A DNA stretch of 64,000 nt from Pseudomonas nitroreducens TX1 (GTDB lineage Bacteria; Pseudomonadota; Gammaproteobacteria; Pseudomonadales; Pseudomonadaceae), in contig NZ_AMZB01000108.1 in the NCBI RefSeq assembly GCF_000313755.1, forward strand, positions 83,246 to 147,245. Reading direction: 5' to 3'. The first letter of the stretch is position 1, and the number at the start of each line of letters is the position of its first letter. Both the position numbers and the translations under genes were made by a program. Below the pieces are notes generated by a model. The model saw only the letters and a list, made by a program, of their open reading frames with translations, did no database searches and was not told the DNA's origin. Of the stretch, positions 19,319 to 27,835 are shown piece by piece.

Positions 19319-20806
19319 ATGGCCAAACCCAGCTCCGCCGCGGCGCAAGGCGCCGAAGGCAGTACCCAGACCCTCGACCTGCTCGATCGCATCATCGCCG
19401 ACGGCCGCATGGCCCATGACGACAGCCAGCAGGAATACGCCCGCGACATGCTCGCGGAGTTCGCCACCCAGGTCCTCGACGAAGGCATGGCCGTCAGCAA
19501 GGACACCGTGGCCATGATCAACGAGCGCATCGGTCGCATCGATGAACTGATCAGCGCCCAGCTCAACCAGATCCTCCACCATCCCGAGCTACAGCAGCTC
19601 GAATCCTCCTGGCGCGGCCTGCACCAGCTGGTGCAGAACAGCGAGACCGGCTCGCGTCTCAAGCTGCGCCTGCTCAATGTCAGCCAGCAGGACCTGCAGA
19701 ACGACCTGGAGAAGGCCGTCGAGTTCGACCAGAGCGCGCTGTTCAAGAAGATCTATGAAGAGGAATACGGCACCTTCGGCGGGCACCCCTTCAGCCTGCT
19801 GGTAGGCGACTACTCCTTCGGCCGCCACCCGCAGGACATCGCCCTGCTGGAAAAACTCTCCAACGTCGCCGCCGCGGCCCACGCGCCCTTCATCGCTGCG
19901 GCCAGCCCGCGCCTGTTCGACATGGGCAGCTTCACCGAGCTGGCGGTGCCCCGTGACCTGAGCAAGGTCTTCGAGAGCCTGGAGCTGATCAAGTGGCGCT
20001 CGTTCCGCGAGAGCGAGGATTCGCGCTACGTCTCCCTGGCCCTGCCGCGCTTCCTGGTGCGCCTGCCCTACGGCCCGGAAACCCTGCCGGTGGAAGGCAT
20101 GAACTTCATCGAGGACGTGGACGGCACCGACCACGCCAAGTACCTCTGGGGCAACGCCGCGTGGGTCCTGGCCCAGCGCATCACCGAAGCCTTCAGCAAG
20201 TACGGCTGGTGCGCGGCGATCCGCGGCAGCGAAGGCGGCGGCGCCGTCGAAGGCCTGCCGGCGCATACCTTCCGCACCCAGGCGGGCGACCTGTCGCTCA
20301 AGTGCCCCACCGAAGTGGCGATCACCGACCGCCGCGAGAAAGAGCTCAACGACCTGGGCTTCATCGCCCTGTGCCACAAGAAGAACACCGACCTTGCCGT
20401 GTTCTTCGGCGGCCAGTCCACCAACAAGCCGCGCCAGTACAACACCAACGAGGCCAACGCCAACGCGCGGCTCTCGGCGATGCTGCCATACGTGCTGGCG
20501 GCATCGCGCTTCGCCCACTACCTGAAGGTGATCATGCGCGACAAGGTGGGCAGCTTCATGACCCGCGACAACGTGCAGACCTACCTCAACAACTGGATCG
20601 CCGACTACGTGCTGATCAACGACAACGCCCCGCAGGAGATCAAGGCGCAGTACCCGCTGCGCGAGGCCCGCGTGGACGTCAGCGAGGTGGCCGGCAAGCC
20701 CGGCGTGTACCGCGCGACGGTGTTCCTGCGCCCGCACTTCCAACTCGAGGAGCTGACCGCCTCGATCCGCCTGGTCGCCAGCCTGCCGCCGCCGGTCGCC
20801 GCCTGA
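19319..20806 (+). CDS. tssC: T6SS sheath large subunit TssC
   Basis: This 495-residue protein starts after AGGAG. TssC signatures are present: RIDELISAQLNQILHHPE, SSWRGLHQLV, EEYGTFGGHPFSLLVGDY, and the C-terminal NNWIADYVLINDNAPQE. It assembles with TssB into the extended sheath around the Hcp tube, whose contraction drives firing. It is followed by a strong GC-rich stem-loop and then hcp, which suggests processing or partial termination to raise Hcp output relative to the sheath. Length and motifs are normal. Confidence 0.96.
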   Translation: MAKPSSAAAQGAEGSTQTLDLLDRIIADGRMAHDDSQQEYARDMLAEFATQVLDEGMAVSKDTVAMINERIGRIDELISAQLNQILHHPELQQLESSWRGLHQLVQNSETGSRLKLRLLNVSQQDLQNDLEKAVEFDQSALFKKIYEEEYGTFGGHPFSLLVGDYSFGRHPQDIALLEKLSNVAAAAHAPFIAAASPRLFDMGSFTELAVPRDLSKVFESLELIKWRSFRESEDSRYVSLALPRFLVRLPYGPETLPVEGMNFIEDVDGTDHAKYLWGNAAWVLAQRITEAFSKYGWCAAIRGSEGGGAVEGLPAHTFRTQAGDLSLKCPTEVAITDRREKELNDLGFIALCHKKNTDLAVFFGGQSTNKPRQYNTNEANANARLSAMLPYVLAASRFAHYLKVIMRDKVGSFMTRDNVQTYLNNWIADYVLINDNAPQEIKAQYPLREARVDVSEVAGKPGVYRATVFLRPHFQLEELTASIRLVASLPPPVAA

Positions 20807-20811
20807 GCCGG

Positions 20812-20834
20812 GGGGCCGCCCGAGCGGCGGCCCC
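20812..20834 (+). terminator. GC-rich stem-loop between tssC and hcp
   Basis: The arms GGGGCCGCC and GGCGGCCCC pair perfectly around a 5-base loop, directly after the tssC stop. There is only a short T pair afterwards, so it is more likely an mRNA stability or partial-termination structure than a full terminator. Confidence 0.55.
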
Positions 20835-20876
20835 TTCACCAGATTCCACCTCTTTCAAGCTGCGGAGTTTTCCAAC

Positions 20877-21374
20877 ATGGACGCGATACTTCTCGACCTG
20901 GGCGACGACATCAAGGGCGACAGCCTGCTGGCCGGCTTCGAAAACAAGATCGAAATCATGTCGTACAGCCACAACGTCGCCATGCAGGTGACCAACGATG
21001 TCAGCAACTCGGAGCGCACCTCCGGCAAGCCGCACATCGGCGAATTCACCCTGACCAAGTTCGTCGACACCTCGACCCCGACGCTCAACGAATACTGCTG
21101 CTCCGGCAAGGCCATCCCCTCCGCGACCCTGACCATCGGCCGCAACGCCGCCGAGGGCGACGGCAAGATCATGCCGTTCATTACCTACACCCTGGACAAC
21201 GTCGTGCTATCGAACGTCAGCGTCAGCGGCGGCGCCGGTGGCAAGCCGGTGGAAACCCTGTCGCTGAACTTCACCAAGATCAAATGGGAGCTCACCGCGC
21301 AGAAGGACGACGGCAGCAAGGAAGGCACCGCCGCGTCGACCTGGGACCTGGCCGCCAACAAGCTGGCCAGCTAA
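20877..21374 (+). CDS. hcp: T6SS inner-tube protein Hcp
   Basis: The product is 165 residues with no signal peptide. It starts MDAILLDLGDDIKGDSL and has the Hcp landmarks IEIMSYSHNVAMQVTND, HIGEFTLTKFVDTSTPTLN, and the C-terminal strand VETLSLNFTKIKWELT. Hcp hexamers stack into the expelled tube and can carry small effectors in their lumen. It sits between tssC and tssE, as in P. aeruginosa H3. The preceding stem-loop may separate its expression from the sheath genes. Confidence 0.96.
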   Translation: MDAILLDLGDDIKGDSLLAGFENKIEIMSYSHNVAMQVTNDVSNSERTSGKPHIGEFTLTKFVDTSTPTLNEYCCSGKAIPSATLTIGRNAAEGDGKIMPFITYTLDNVVLSNVSVSGGAGGKPVETLSLNFTKIKWELTAQKDDGSKEGTAASTWDLAANKLAS

Positions 21375-21386
21375 GGCAGCCCGGCC

Positions 21387-21815
21387 TTGCACGGCATCGC
21401 ACGGCAACCGTTGCTGGACCGTCTCTCCAACGCCGGAGAGGCGGAGCCAGTCTTCGACCAGCGCGCCCTGGCGGCTTCGGTCGCGCAGGAACTGTCACGC
21501 CTGCTCAACAGTCGCAGCCCTGCCGGCAATGGTGTTGGCATCCTGGCCTACGGCATTGCCGACTGGACTGCCCTGCAGGCCCGCCGCGAGGCCGACCGCC
21601 TGCATCTGGCTCGGGAGATCCGCCGCGCGGCGACCCGTTTCGAGCCGCGCCTGGGGCTGAGCGAAGTGGTGGTCGACGCCGATCCGCAGCAGCCGCAGCG
21701 CCTGCGCGTGCGCCTGCTCGGCAACCTGCGCCAGGGCGTCGACCAGGCGCCATTGCTGTTCGAACTCATCCCCGTTGGCGGAACACTGGAAGTACGCCAT
21801 GAGCGACTCGATTGA
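21387..21815 (+). CDS. tssE: T6SS baseplate protein TssE (gp25-like)
   Basis: The frame encodes 142 residues with a TTG start at 21387, 12 bases after hcp. The lysozyme-like gp25 family segments are present: PLLDRLSN at the N-terminus, the DWTALQARREADRLHLAREI helix, the conserved IRRAATRFEPRL, and the C-terminal FELIPVGGTLEVR. TssE is a wedge component that initiates sheath polymerisation. The start is uncertain because there is no clear ribosome site, and translation may be coupled to hcp. It overlaps the tssF start by 17 bases. Confidence 0.9.
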   Translation: MHGIARQPLLDRLSNAGEAEPVFDQRALAASVAQELSRLLNSRSPAGNGVGILAYGIADWTALQARREADRLHLAREIRRAATRFEPRLGLSEVVVDADPQQPQRLRVRLLGNLRQGVDQAPLLFELIPVGGTLEVRHERLD

Positions 21816-23625
21816 CGCCGAACTGCTGGACTACTACCAGCGCGAACTGACCTGGCTGCGCCATGCCGGCGCCGGTTTCGCCGCGCGCTACCCCAAGGTG
21901 GCGCGCCGCCTGGAACTCGGCCCCGGAGAGTGCGGCGACCCCCACGTCGAGCGTCTGCTGGAAGGCTTTGCCCTGCTTGCCGCACGGCTGCAGCGACGCC
22001 TGGACGACGACTATGCGCAGTTCAGCGACGCACTGCTGGAGCAACTCTATCCCCTGGCCCTGCGGCCCCTGCCTTCCTGCGCCGTGGTGCGCTTCGAGCC
22101 GGACCCGGCCAAGGGCAAGCTGAGCGCCGGCTTCCACCTTCCGCGCGGCACTCCGTTGTTCGTCAGCGTGCAGGGCCAGGAGCGCATCGATCTGCCCGAA
22201 GAACTGCGCGGCCAGACGCTGCACTGGCGGACCACCGACGAAGCCACCCTGTGGCCATTGCGCATCGAGCAAGCGGTGCTGCTCGGCGCCGAGGAGGCCC
22301 AGGCCGCCACGGGCAGCGCTGGCGTGCGTGGCGCCCTGCGCCTGGACCTGCGCTGCCTCGACAAGGACGGCTGGGCCTCACTGGACATCGATAGCCTGCG
22401 TATCCACCTGGCCGCCAACCCCATCGCCAAGGCCGCCCTTTACGACCTGCTCGGCGCCCATGCCTGCGGCCTCATCGCCGAGGCCGAGGGCGCCGAACCG
22501 CAACGCCTCCCCGGCCTGCCGCAACGGGTCGGCTTCGCCGCCGAACAGGCCCTGCTGCCGGAGGATGAGCGCGTACATCCCGGCTTGCGCCTGCTCGCCG
22601 AGTACTTCGCTTTCCCCGACAAGTTCGCGTTCTTCGATCTGCCGCTCCAGGGGCTGCGCGCCAGTGGCGAACAGCTCTACCTCTACATCCTCTTCGACCG
22701 CCCCGCGCCCGCCCGCCTGACCCTGCAGGCCAGCGACCTGGCGTTGGGCTGCGTTCCGGCGATCAACCTGTTCCCGCGTACCTCCGAGCCACTGCGGCCG
22801 GACGGCACGCGCAGCGAGTACCGCCTGATCGCCGACGCCCACCGCGAGAACTCGGTGGAAATTCACAGCATCCGGTCCCTGCGTGCCAGCACTCCGTTGG
22901 GGGTGTTCGAGGTCGCGCCCTACCACGGCACCCAGCACCGTCCCGGTGCGTTCGGTCTCTACTGGCACGCGCGCCGGGTCGAAGGCATGACGCCCAACCG
23001 GCGCGGCAGCGACCTGCTGCTGACCCTGGTCGACGCCGGCCTGCAACCGCTGGAGGAAACGCCCCAGTACAGCCTCAGCGCCGAACTCCTGTGCACCAAT
23101 CGGAGCCTGGCCGAGTACCTGCCGGCCGGCACCGAGCTGGCCTTCGAACGTCCCGGCCCGGTGGCCCGCGCCAGCGTGCTGCGCGCACCAAGCCGGCAAT
23201 GCCAGCCGGGGTTGGATGGCCCTTCACGCTGGCAACTGGTTTCGCAGCTCACGCTCAACCACCTGTCGCTGGTGGAGGGCCCGCAGGCCCTCGATGCCCT
23301 GCGGGAAATCCTCGCGCTGCACGACTTCAGTGAAGACAAGCTGGCCGCCCGGCAGATCGAAGGGCTGGTCCGGCTGGACTGCGCCCGCGTGGTCGACCAT
23401 GTCGGCAGCGATGCCTGGCGCGGCTGGCGCAACGGCCTGGAGGTTCGCGTGCACCTGGAGCGTCAGGCCTTCGTCGGTGCCAGTGCGGTGCTGTTCGGCG
23501 CCGTGCTCGCGCAGTTCTTTTCGCTCTACGCCAATGCCAACCGCTTCGTGCGTACGGTGCTGGTGCAATCGGACCAGGAGATCTGCCGATGGCAACCCCA
23601 GGCCGGCCAGCCCATCACTCTCTGA
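21799..23625 (+). CDS. tssF: T6SS baseplate protein TssF
   Basis: The protein is 608 residues from the ATG at 21799, where the family N-terminus IDAELLDYYQRELTWLR begins; the frame extends eight codons upstream without similarity. Characteristic segments include HVERLLEGFALLAARLQRRL, SDALLEQLYPLALRPLPSC, EYFAFPDKFAFFDL and the C-terminal LYANANRFVRTV. TssF forms the baseplate wedge with TssG and TssE and surrounds the VgrG spike. It overlaps tssE upstream and tssG downstream, so these are translationally coupled. Confidence 0.95.
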   Translation: MSDSIDAELLDYYQRELTWLRHAGAGFAARYPKVARRLELGPGECGDPHVERLLEGFALLAARLQRRLDDDYAQFSDALLEQLYPLALRPLPSCAVVRFEPDPAKGKLSAGFHLPRGTPLFVSVQGQERIDLPEELRGQTLHWRTTDEATLWPLRIEQAVLLGAEEAQAATGSAGVRGALRLDLRCLDKDGWASLDIDSLRIHLAANPIAKAALYDLLGAHACGLIAEAEGAEPQRLPGLPQRVGFAAEQALLPEDERVHPGLRLLAEYFAFPDKFAFFDLPLQGLRASGEQLYLYILFDRPAPARLTLQASDLALGCVPAINLFPRTSEPLRPDGTRSEYRLIADAHRENSVEIHSIRSLRASTPLGVFEVAPYHGTQHRPGAFGLYWHARRVEGMTPNRRGSDLLLTLVDAGLQPLEETPQYSLSAELLCTNRSLAEYLPAGTELAFERPGPVARASVLRAPSRQCQPGLDGPSRWQLVSQLTLNHLSLVEGPQALDALREILALHDFSEDKLAARQIEGLVRLDCARVVDHVGSDAWRGWRNGLEVRVHLERQAFVGASAVLFGAVLAQFFSLYANANRFVRTVLVQSDQEICRWQPQAGQPITL

Positions 23626-24602
23626 GCCGGCGCCTGCGCGCCGAGCCTCACCGCTTCGAATGGCTGCAGGCCCTGCTGCTGCTCGAGCACGAGCGGCCCC
23701 AGGCCACGCCGCTGGGCCACGGCAGCCGCCCGGACGCCGAAGCGCTGCGCCTGCGCGGCCCGCTGACACCGGTGTTCGCCCCGAGCCAGATCGATGCTCT
23801 GGATGACGAGGAAGGCCGGCCGCTGCTGAGCACCTCCATCTTCGGCCTGGGCGGCGCCGACGGCGCCCTTCCCTACGCCTACCAGGAATGGCTGCAGCAG
23901 CGCGCGCGGCAGAAGGACCACGCCCCCGCCGAATTCCTCGACCTTTTCCAGCACCGCCTGCTCAGTCTGCTCTACCGGGTGTTGCGCAAACACCGGCTGG
24001 CCGTGGGCTTCCAGCCCCCTGCCGCCGCGCCCCTGCGCCGCCCGTTGCGGGCCCTGGTGGGCCTGCTGCCAGCAGGCCTGCATGAGCGCGGTGCGCTGCC
24101 CGATGCCAGCGTGCTCGCCCGCAGCGCGCACTTCTCCGGCAGTCGCCGCTCGCTGGCCGGCTTCGCCGCCCTGCTCCGCGAACAGTTCGGCATCCCCGCC
24201 GAGTGCGAAGCCTATGCCGGCGCCTGGCGCGAGATTCCGCCGGCCCGACGCAGCGTGCTGCAACGCGGCGGCGCCAACCTCGGTCTTGGCCGAGACGCCA
24301 TCGCAGGCACTCGCGTGTGGGACGAACACGCCGGCTTCCACCTGCGCCTCGGCCCGCTGGACGAAGCCACGGCGCGACACTTTTTCCCGGACGGCATCGC
24401 CCATCCGCTGCTGACCCATCTCTGCGCGCTGTACTTCGGTCCCGACCTCGACTGCCGGCTGCGCCTGCTGGTACGTGTCAGCGGGCCGTTGGCCCTGGGA
24501 CGCGGTAACGCCCCACGACTGAACTGGAACACCGGCCTGCGCCGCAGCGGCGGTGCCGTGCAACCCATCGACCTGACCCTGCGCCACGCGGAGATGCCCT
24601 GA
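23589..24602 (+). CDS. tssG: T6SS baseplate protein TssG
   Basis: This 337-residue protein overlaps tssF by 37 bases. TssG features are visible: an N-terminal EPHRFEWLQALLLLE, SIFGLGGADGALPYAYQEWL, the DLFQHRLLSLLYR helix and a C-terminal LTHLCALYFGPDLDCRLRLL. TssG completes the wedge with TssF and TssE. The stop codon overlaps the clpV start by one base, continuing the tightly packed operon. No unusual feature was seen. Confidence 0.94.
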   Translation: MATPGRPAHHSLSRRLRAEPHRFEWLQALLLLEHERPQATPLGHGSRPDAEALRLRGPLTPVFAPSQIDALDDEEGRPLLSTSIFGLGGADGALPYAYQEWLQQRARQKDHAPAEFLDLFQHRLLSLLYRVLRKHRLAVGFQPPAAAPLRRPLRALVGLLPAGLHERGALPDASVLARSAHFSGSRRSLAGFAALLREQFGIPAECEAYAGAWREIPPARRSVLQRGGANLGLGRDAIAGTRVWDEHAGFHLRLGPLDEATARHFFPDGIAHPLLTHLCALYFGPDLDCRLRLLVRVSGPLALGRGNAPRLNWNTGLRRSGGAVQPIDLTLRHAEMP

Positions 24603-27154
24603 TGGACCTCGCCAGCCTGATCGGCCGCCTCAACCCGGAATCCCGCCGCGCCCTGGAACGCGCCGCGCAGCGCTGCCTGCAACGTACCCACCACTACGTC
24701 GAAATCGAACACCTGCTGCTGGAACTGCTGGACATCGACGGCGGCGACCTCGCCCGCCTGCTGCCGCGCTTCGGCCTCGAGCGCGACCAACTGGTGGGCG
24801 AGATCAACACCGCGCTGGAGCTGTTCCGCATCGGCAGCACGCGCACTCCGGCGCTCTCGCCACAGACCATCGGCCTGCTGGAGGACGCAGTGGTACAAGC
24901 CAGCGTGCTCGGCCAACCGGCGATCCGCTCGGGACTGCTGCTGCTCGCCCTGCTCGACCGCGAGGAACGCCGCGCCCTGCTGCTCAACAGCGCCTCGTCG
25001 CTGCTGCGCATTCCCCACGAAACGCTGCGGGAAAAGCTTCTGGAATGGACCGAAGGTTCCCGCGAACAGTCCCCCGGCGCGAGAGCATCCGCGAAGGCCG
25101 CAGCCGCCAGCGCACCGGCCCAGGACAGCCTGCTTGACCAATACACCCAGGACCTCACCGCCGACGCCCACGCCGGGCGCATCGACCCCATAGTCGGGCG
25201 CGACGGCGAGATCCGCCAGTGCGTGGACATCCTCCTGCGCCGCCGGCAGAACAACCCGATCCTGGTCGGCGCCCCCGGCGTCGGCAAGACCGCCGTGGTG
25301 GAAGGCCTGGCCCTACGCATCGCCGCCGGAGAAGTGCCGCCTCCGCTGCAAGGCGTGATCCTGCGCGTGCTCGACCTTGGCCTGCTGCAGGCCGGCGCCG
25401 GGGTCAAGGGCGAGTTCGAACAGCGCCTGAAAGGGGTGATCGACGCAGTGCGCAGCAGCGAACAGCCGATCATCCTGTTCATCGACGAGGCCCACACCCT
25501 GATCGGTGCCGGTGGCACGGAAGGCGGCAGCGATGCCGCCAACCTGCTCAAGCCGGCCCTGGCCCGTGGCGAGCTGCGCACCCTGGCCGCCACCACCTGG
25601 CTGGAATACAAGAAGTACTTCGAGAAGGACCCGGCCCTGGCCCGGCGCTTCCAACTGGTTCAGGTCGAGGAGCCCGACGAGGCCACCGCCGTGGACATGC
25701 TGCGCGGCGTCGCCGCCAAGCTCGAACAGCACCACGGCGTCCAGGTGCTGGACGTCGCCATCCAGGACGCGGTGAAGCTCTCGCACCGCTACATCTCCGG
25801 CCGCCAACTGCCGGACAAGGCCATCAGCGTGCTGGACACTGCCTGCGCCCGCGTCGCCCTGGCCCAGCACGACGTGCCGCCGGCCCTGGAGAACCTGCGC
25901 CACCGTGAACTCGCGGTGGAGGAAGAGCTGCAACGCCTGCGCCGCGAACAAGCCACCGGCCTGGACCACAGCGCACGCATCACCGGCCTGGAGCAGGAAT
26001 CGGTGGGCAACCTGTCGGCCATCCGCGCCCTGGAAAAACGTTGGGGCGAAGAACGCGAGGCGGTACGCGAACTGCTGCAGTCACGCCGCGAACTGCTCAC
26101 CCTGAGCGAGAGCGCCGACGCCGCCAAGCCCGACGAAGAACTCGACGGCCGCATTGATCACCTGGCCGCCGAACTCGCACGTCTGGAAGCCGGCCTCGAC
26201 GCCATCCGCGAGGACGATCCGCTGGTGCCCGAACAGGTCGACTCCAAGACCGTGGCCGCGGTGATCGCAGGCTGGACCGGCATCCCGGTGGGCAAGATGC
26301 TCGCCGACGAGGCCCACGCCATCCGTACCCTGGCGCAGCGCATGGGCCAGCGGGTGATGGGCCAGGAAGCCGCGCTGGGCACCATCGCCCAGCGCATCCA
26401 GGCCTACCGCGCCGGTCTCACCGACCCGGCCAAGCCGGTGGGCGTATTCCTCCTGCTTGGCCCCACCGGCGTGGGCAAGACCGAGACCGCCTACGCCCTG
26501 GCCGACGCCCTCTACGGTGGCGAGCGCAACCTCATCAGCATCAACCTTTCCGAGTACCAGGAAGCCCATACCGTCAGCCAACTCAAGGGCGCCCCGCCCG
26601 GCTACGTTGGCTATGGCACCGGCGGCGTACTCACCGAAGCCGTGCGCCGCCGCCCCTACTCGGTGGTGCTGCTGGACGAAATCGAAAAGGCCCATCCGGA
26701 TGTGCTGGAGGCCTTCTACAACGTCTTCGACAAGGGCGTGATGGAGGACGGCACCGGCCTGGTGGTGGACTTCAAGAACACCGTGATCCTCGCCACCAGC
26801 AACGTCGGCGCGGAACTGCTGCTCGACACCCCGCCCGAACAGATCGCCACGCCCGTCTTCGACGAGCGCCTGCGCAAGGTGCTGCTGCAAGCCTTCCGCG
26901 CCGCTTTCCTCGCACGCATGACCGTGGTGCCGTACCGGCCATTGGAGGAAGCGACGCTGGAGGGCATCGTTATTGCCAAGCTGGAAAAACTTCGGGAGCG
27001 CTACAAGGCGGCGACCGGCAAGCAGTTCGATTTCGACCCGGTGATCGTCAAGGCAGTGCTCGCCAAGTGCAGTTCGGCGGGGGCGCGGGATATCGAGAAT
27101 GTGTTGATGGCGGAAGTGACGGGGAAGTTGGCGGAGTGGGTTATGGGTGTGTAA
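24602..27154 (+). CDS. clpV: T6SS sheath-recycling ATPase ClpV (TssH)
   Basis: The product is 850 residues. An N-terminal Clp repeat domain recognises TssC (RALERAAQRCLQRTHHYVEI). Two AAA+ modules follow, with Walker A loops near 223 (GAPGVGKT) and 619 (GPTGVGKT), Walker B FIDEAHTL and VLLDEIEKAHPD, and an intervening coiled-coil M domain. It disassembles contracted sheaths. It ends the structural part of the rightward arm. The next gene is markedly more AT-rich, so the ancestral operon probably ended here or ran straight into vgrG. Confidence 0.96.
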   Translation: MDLASLIGRLNPESRRALERAAQRCLQRTHHYVEIEHLLLELLDIDGGDLARLLPRFGLERDQLVGEINTALELFRIGSTRTPALSPQTIGLLEDAVVQASVLGQPAIRSGLLLLALLDREERRALLLNSASSLLRIPHETLREKLLEWTEGSREQSPGARASAKAAAASAPAQDSLLDQYTQDLTADAHAGRIDPIVGRDGEIRQCVDILLRRRQNNPILVGAPGVGKTAVVEGLALRIAAGEVPPPLQGVILRVLDLGLLQAGAGVKGEFEQRLKGVIDAVRSSEQPIILFIDEAHTLIGAGGTEGGSDAANLLKPALARGELRTLAATTWLEYKKYFEKDPALARRFQLVQVEEPDEATAVDMLRGVAAKLEQHHGVQVLDVAIQDAVKLSHRYISGRQLPDKAISVLDTACARVALAQHDVPPALENLRHRELAVEEELQRLRREQATGLDHSARITGLEQESVGNLSAIRALEKRWGEEREAVRELLQSRRELLTLSESADAAKPDEELDGRIDHLAAELARLEAGLDAIREDDPLVPEQVDSKTVAAVIAGWTGIPVGKMLADEAHAIRTLAQRMGQRVMGQEAALGTIAQRIQAYRAGLTDPAKPVGVFLLLGPTGVGKTETAYALADALYGGERNLISINLSEYQEAHTVSQLKGAPPGYVGYGTGGVLTEAVRRRPYSVVLLDEIEKAHPDVLEAFYNVFDKGVMEDGTGLVVDFKNTVILATSNVGAELLLDTPPEQIATPVFDERLRKVLLQAFRAAFLARMTVVPYRPLEEATLEGIVIAKLEKLRERYKAATGKQFDFDPVIVKAVLAKCSSAGARDIENVLMAEVTGKLAEWVMGV

Positions 27155-27217
27155 CTCGAGCGAGTTTCAGCAAGAACAAAACTCAGAAAAAGAACCAAAA
27201 TCAATAAGGAAAACAAC

Positions 27218-27667
27218 ATGAGATTCTATCATTATACAACAAAAAAAGCGGCACAATCAATCACGAACAACCAACTTGAGCAAGTAACTCAGGAAGAATG
27301 GAACTGCCAAATGAACCAGCCCCAAAAATGGGCTTGGTTTACCCGTCAGCATGAAGAGGGCTTTTATTTAACAACAATCCCCCCAGCTGAAATTTCAGGA
27401 AAAAAGGAGAAGCTAGGCATCAGTAAGCTCTCGGAGGTATATGTATTAATCTTTGACCTCCCATGGGTTGTTCAAAAAAAGATGAGCAAAGTAAACGACA
27501 GCGTGAATAGGGATGACGTCCAACTTCAGGTAAAGAAAGTTGGCGAACCCGATAAAATTTGCGCCAAACGAATTGGAGGGAACAAAAATCAATTAACCAA
27601 CGTTCCGTTTACGGTACACGAATGCCGCTGGGCGGGCCCTGTCGAAGGAATGCCAAGCCAAATATAA
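27218..27667 (+). CDS. Small AT-rich HYD1-like ADP-ribosyltransferase candidate, T6SS-linked
   Basis: The 149-residue product begins MRFYHYTTKKAAQSI and later has EEGFYLTTIPPAEI and YVLIFDLPW. That series fits the His/Tyr/Asp pattern of HYD1-type ADP-ribosyltransferase toxin domains, with H5, Y50 and D80 as the candidate residues. Such domains modify a target using NAD. It lies between clpV and vgrG, a usual cargo position, and starts after AAGGA. Base use is strikingly different from neighbours, with many A runs and AAA/AAT codons, so it was probably acquired. It lacks a signal peptide and an obvious adjacent immunity gene. The family match is from recalled motif pattern only; it could instead be a related HYT-type domain without activity. 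Confidence 0.6.
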   Translation: MRFYHYTTKKAAQSITNNQLEQVTQEEWNCQMNQPQKWAWFTRQHEEGFYLTTIPPAEISGKKEKLGISKLSEVYVLIFDLPWVVQKKMSKVNDSVNRDDVQLQVKKVGEPDKICAKRIGGNKNQLTNVPFTVHECRWAGPVEGMPSQI

Positions 27668-27835
27668 ATCTGAAAGACCCAGCTAGATAGAATTAACAGC
27701 TCATATCTTGAGGTTCACTGAATACCAAAAGAAACAGTAAATATGAAACCATAAAAATCCACTTCAGCAGTCATTCAGTTCTCCATGGACCACTATAGGA
27801 GTAGCGAAACCATGATGGTAAGGGGAGCAATCTAA

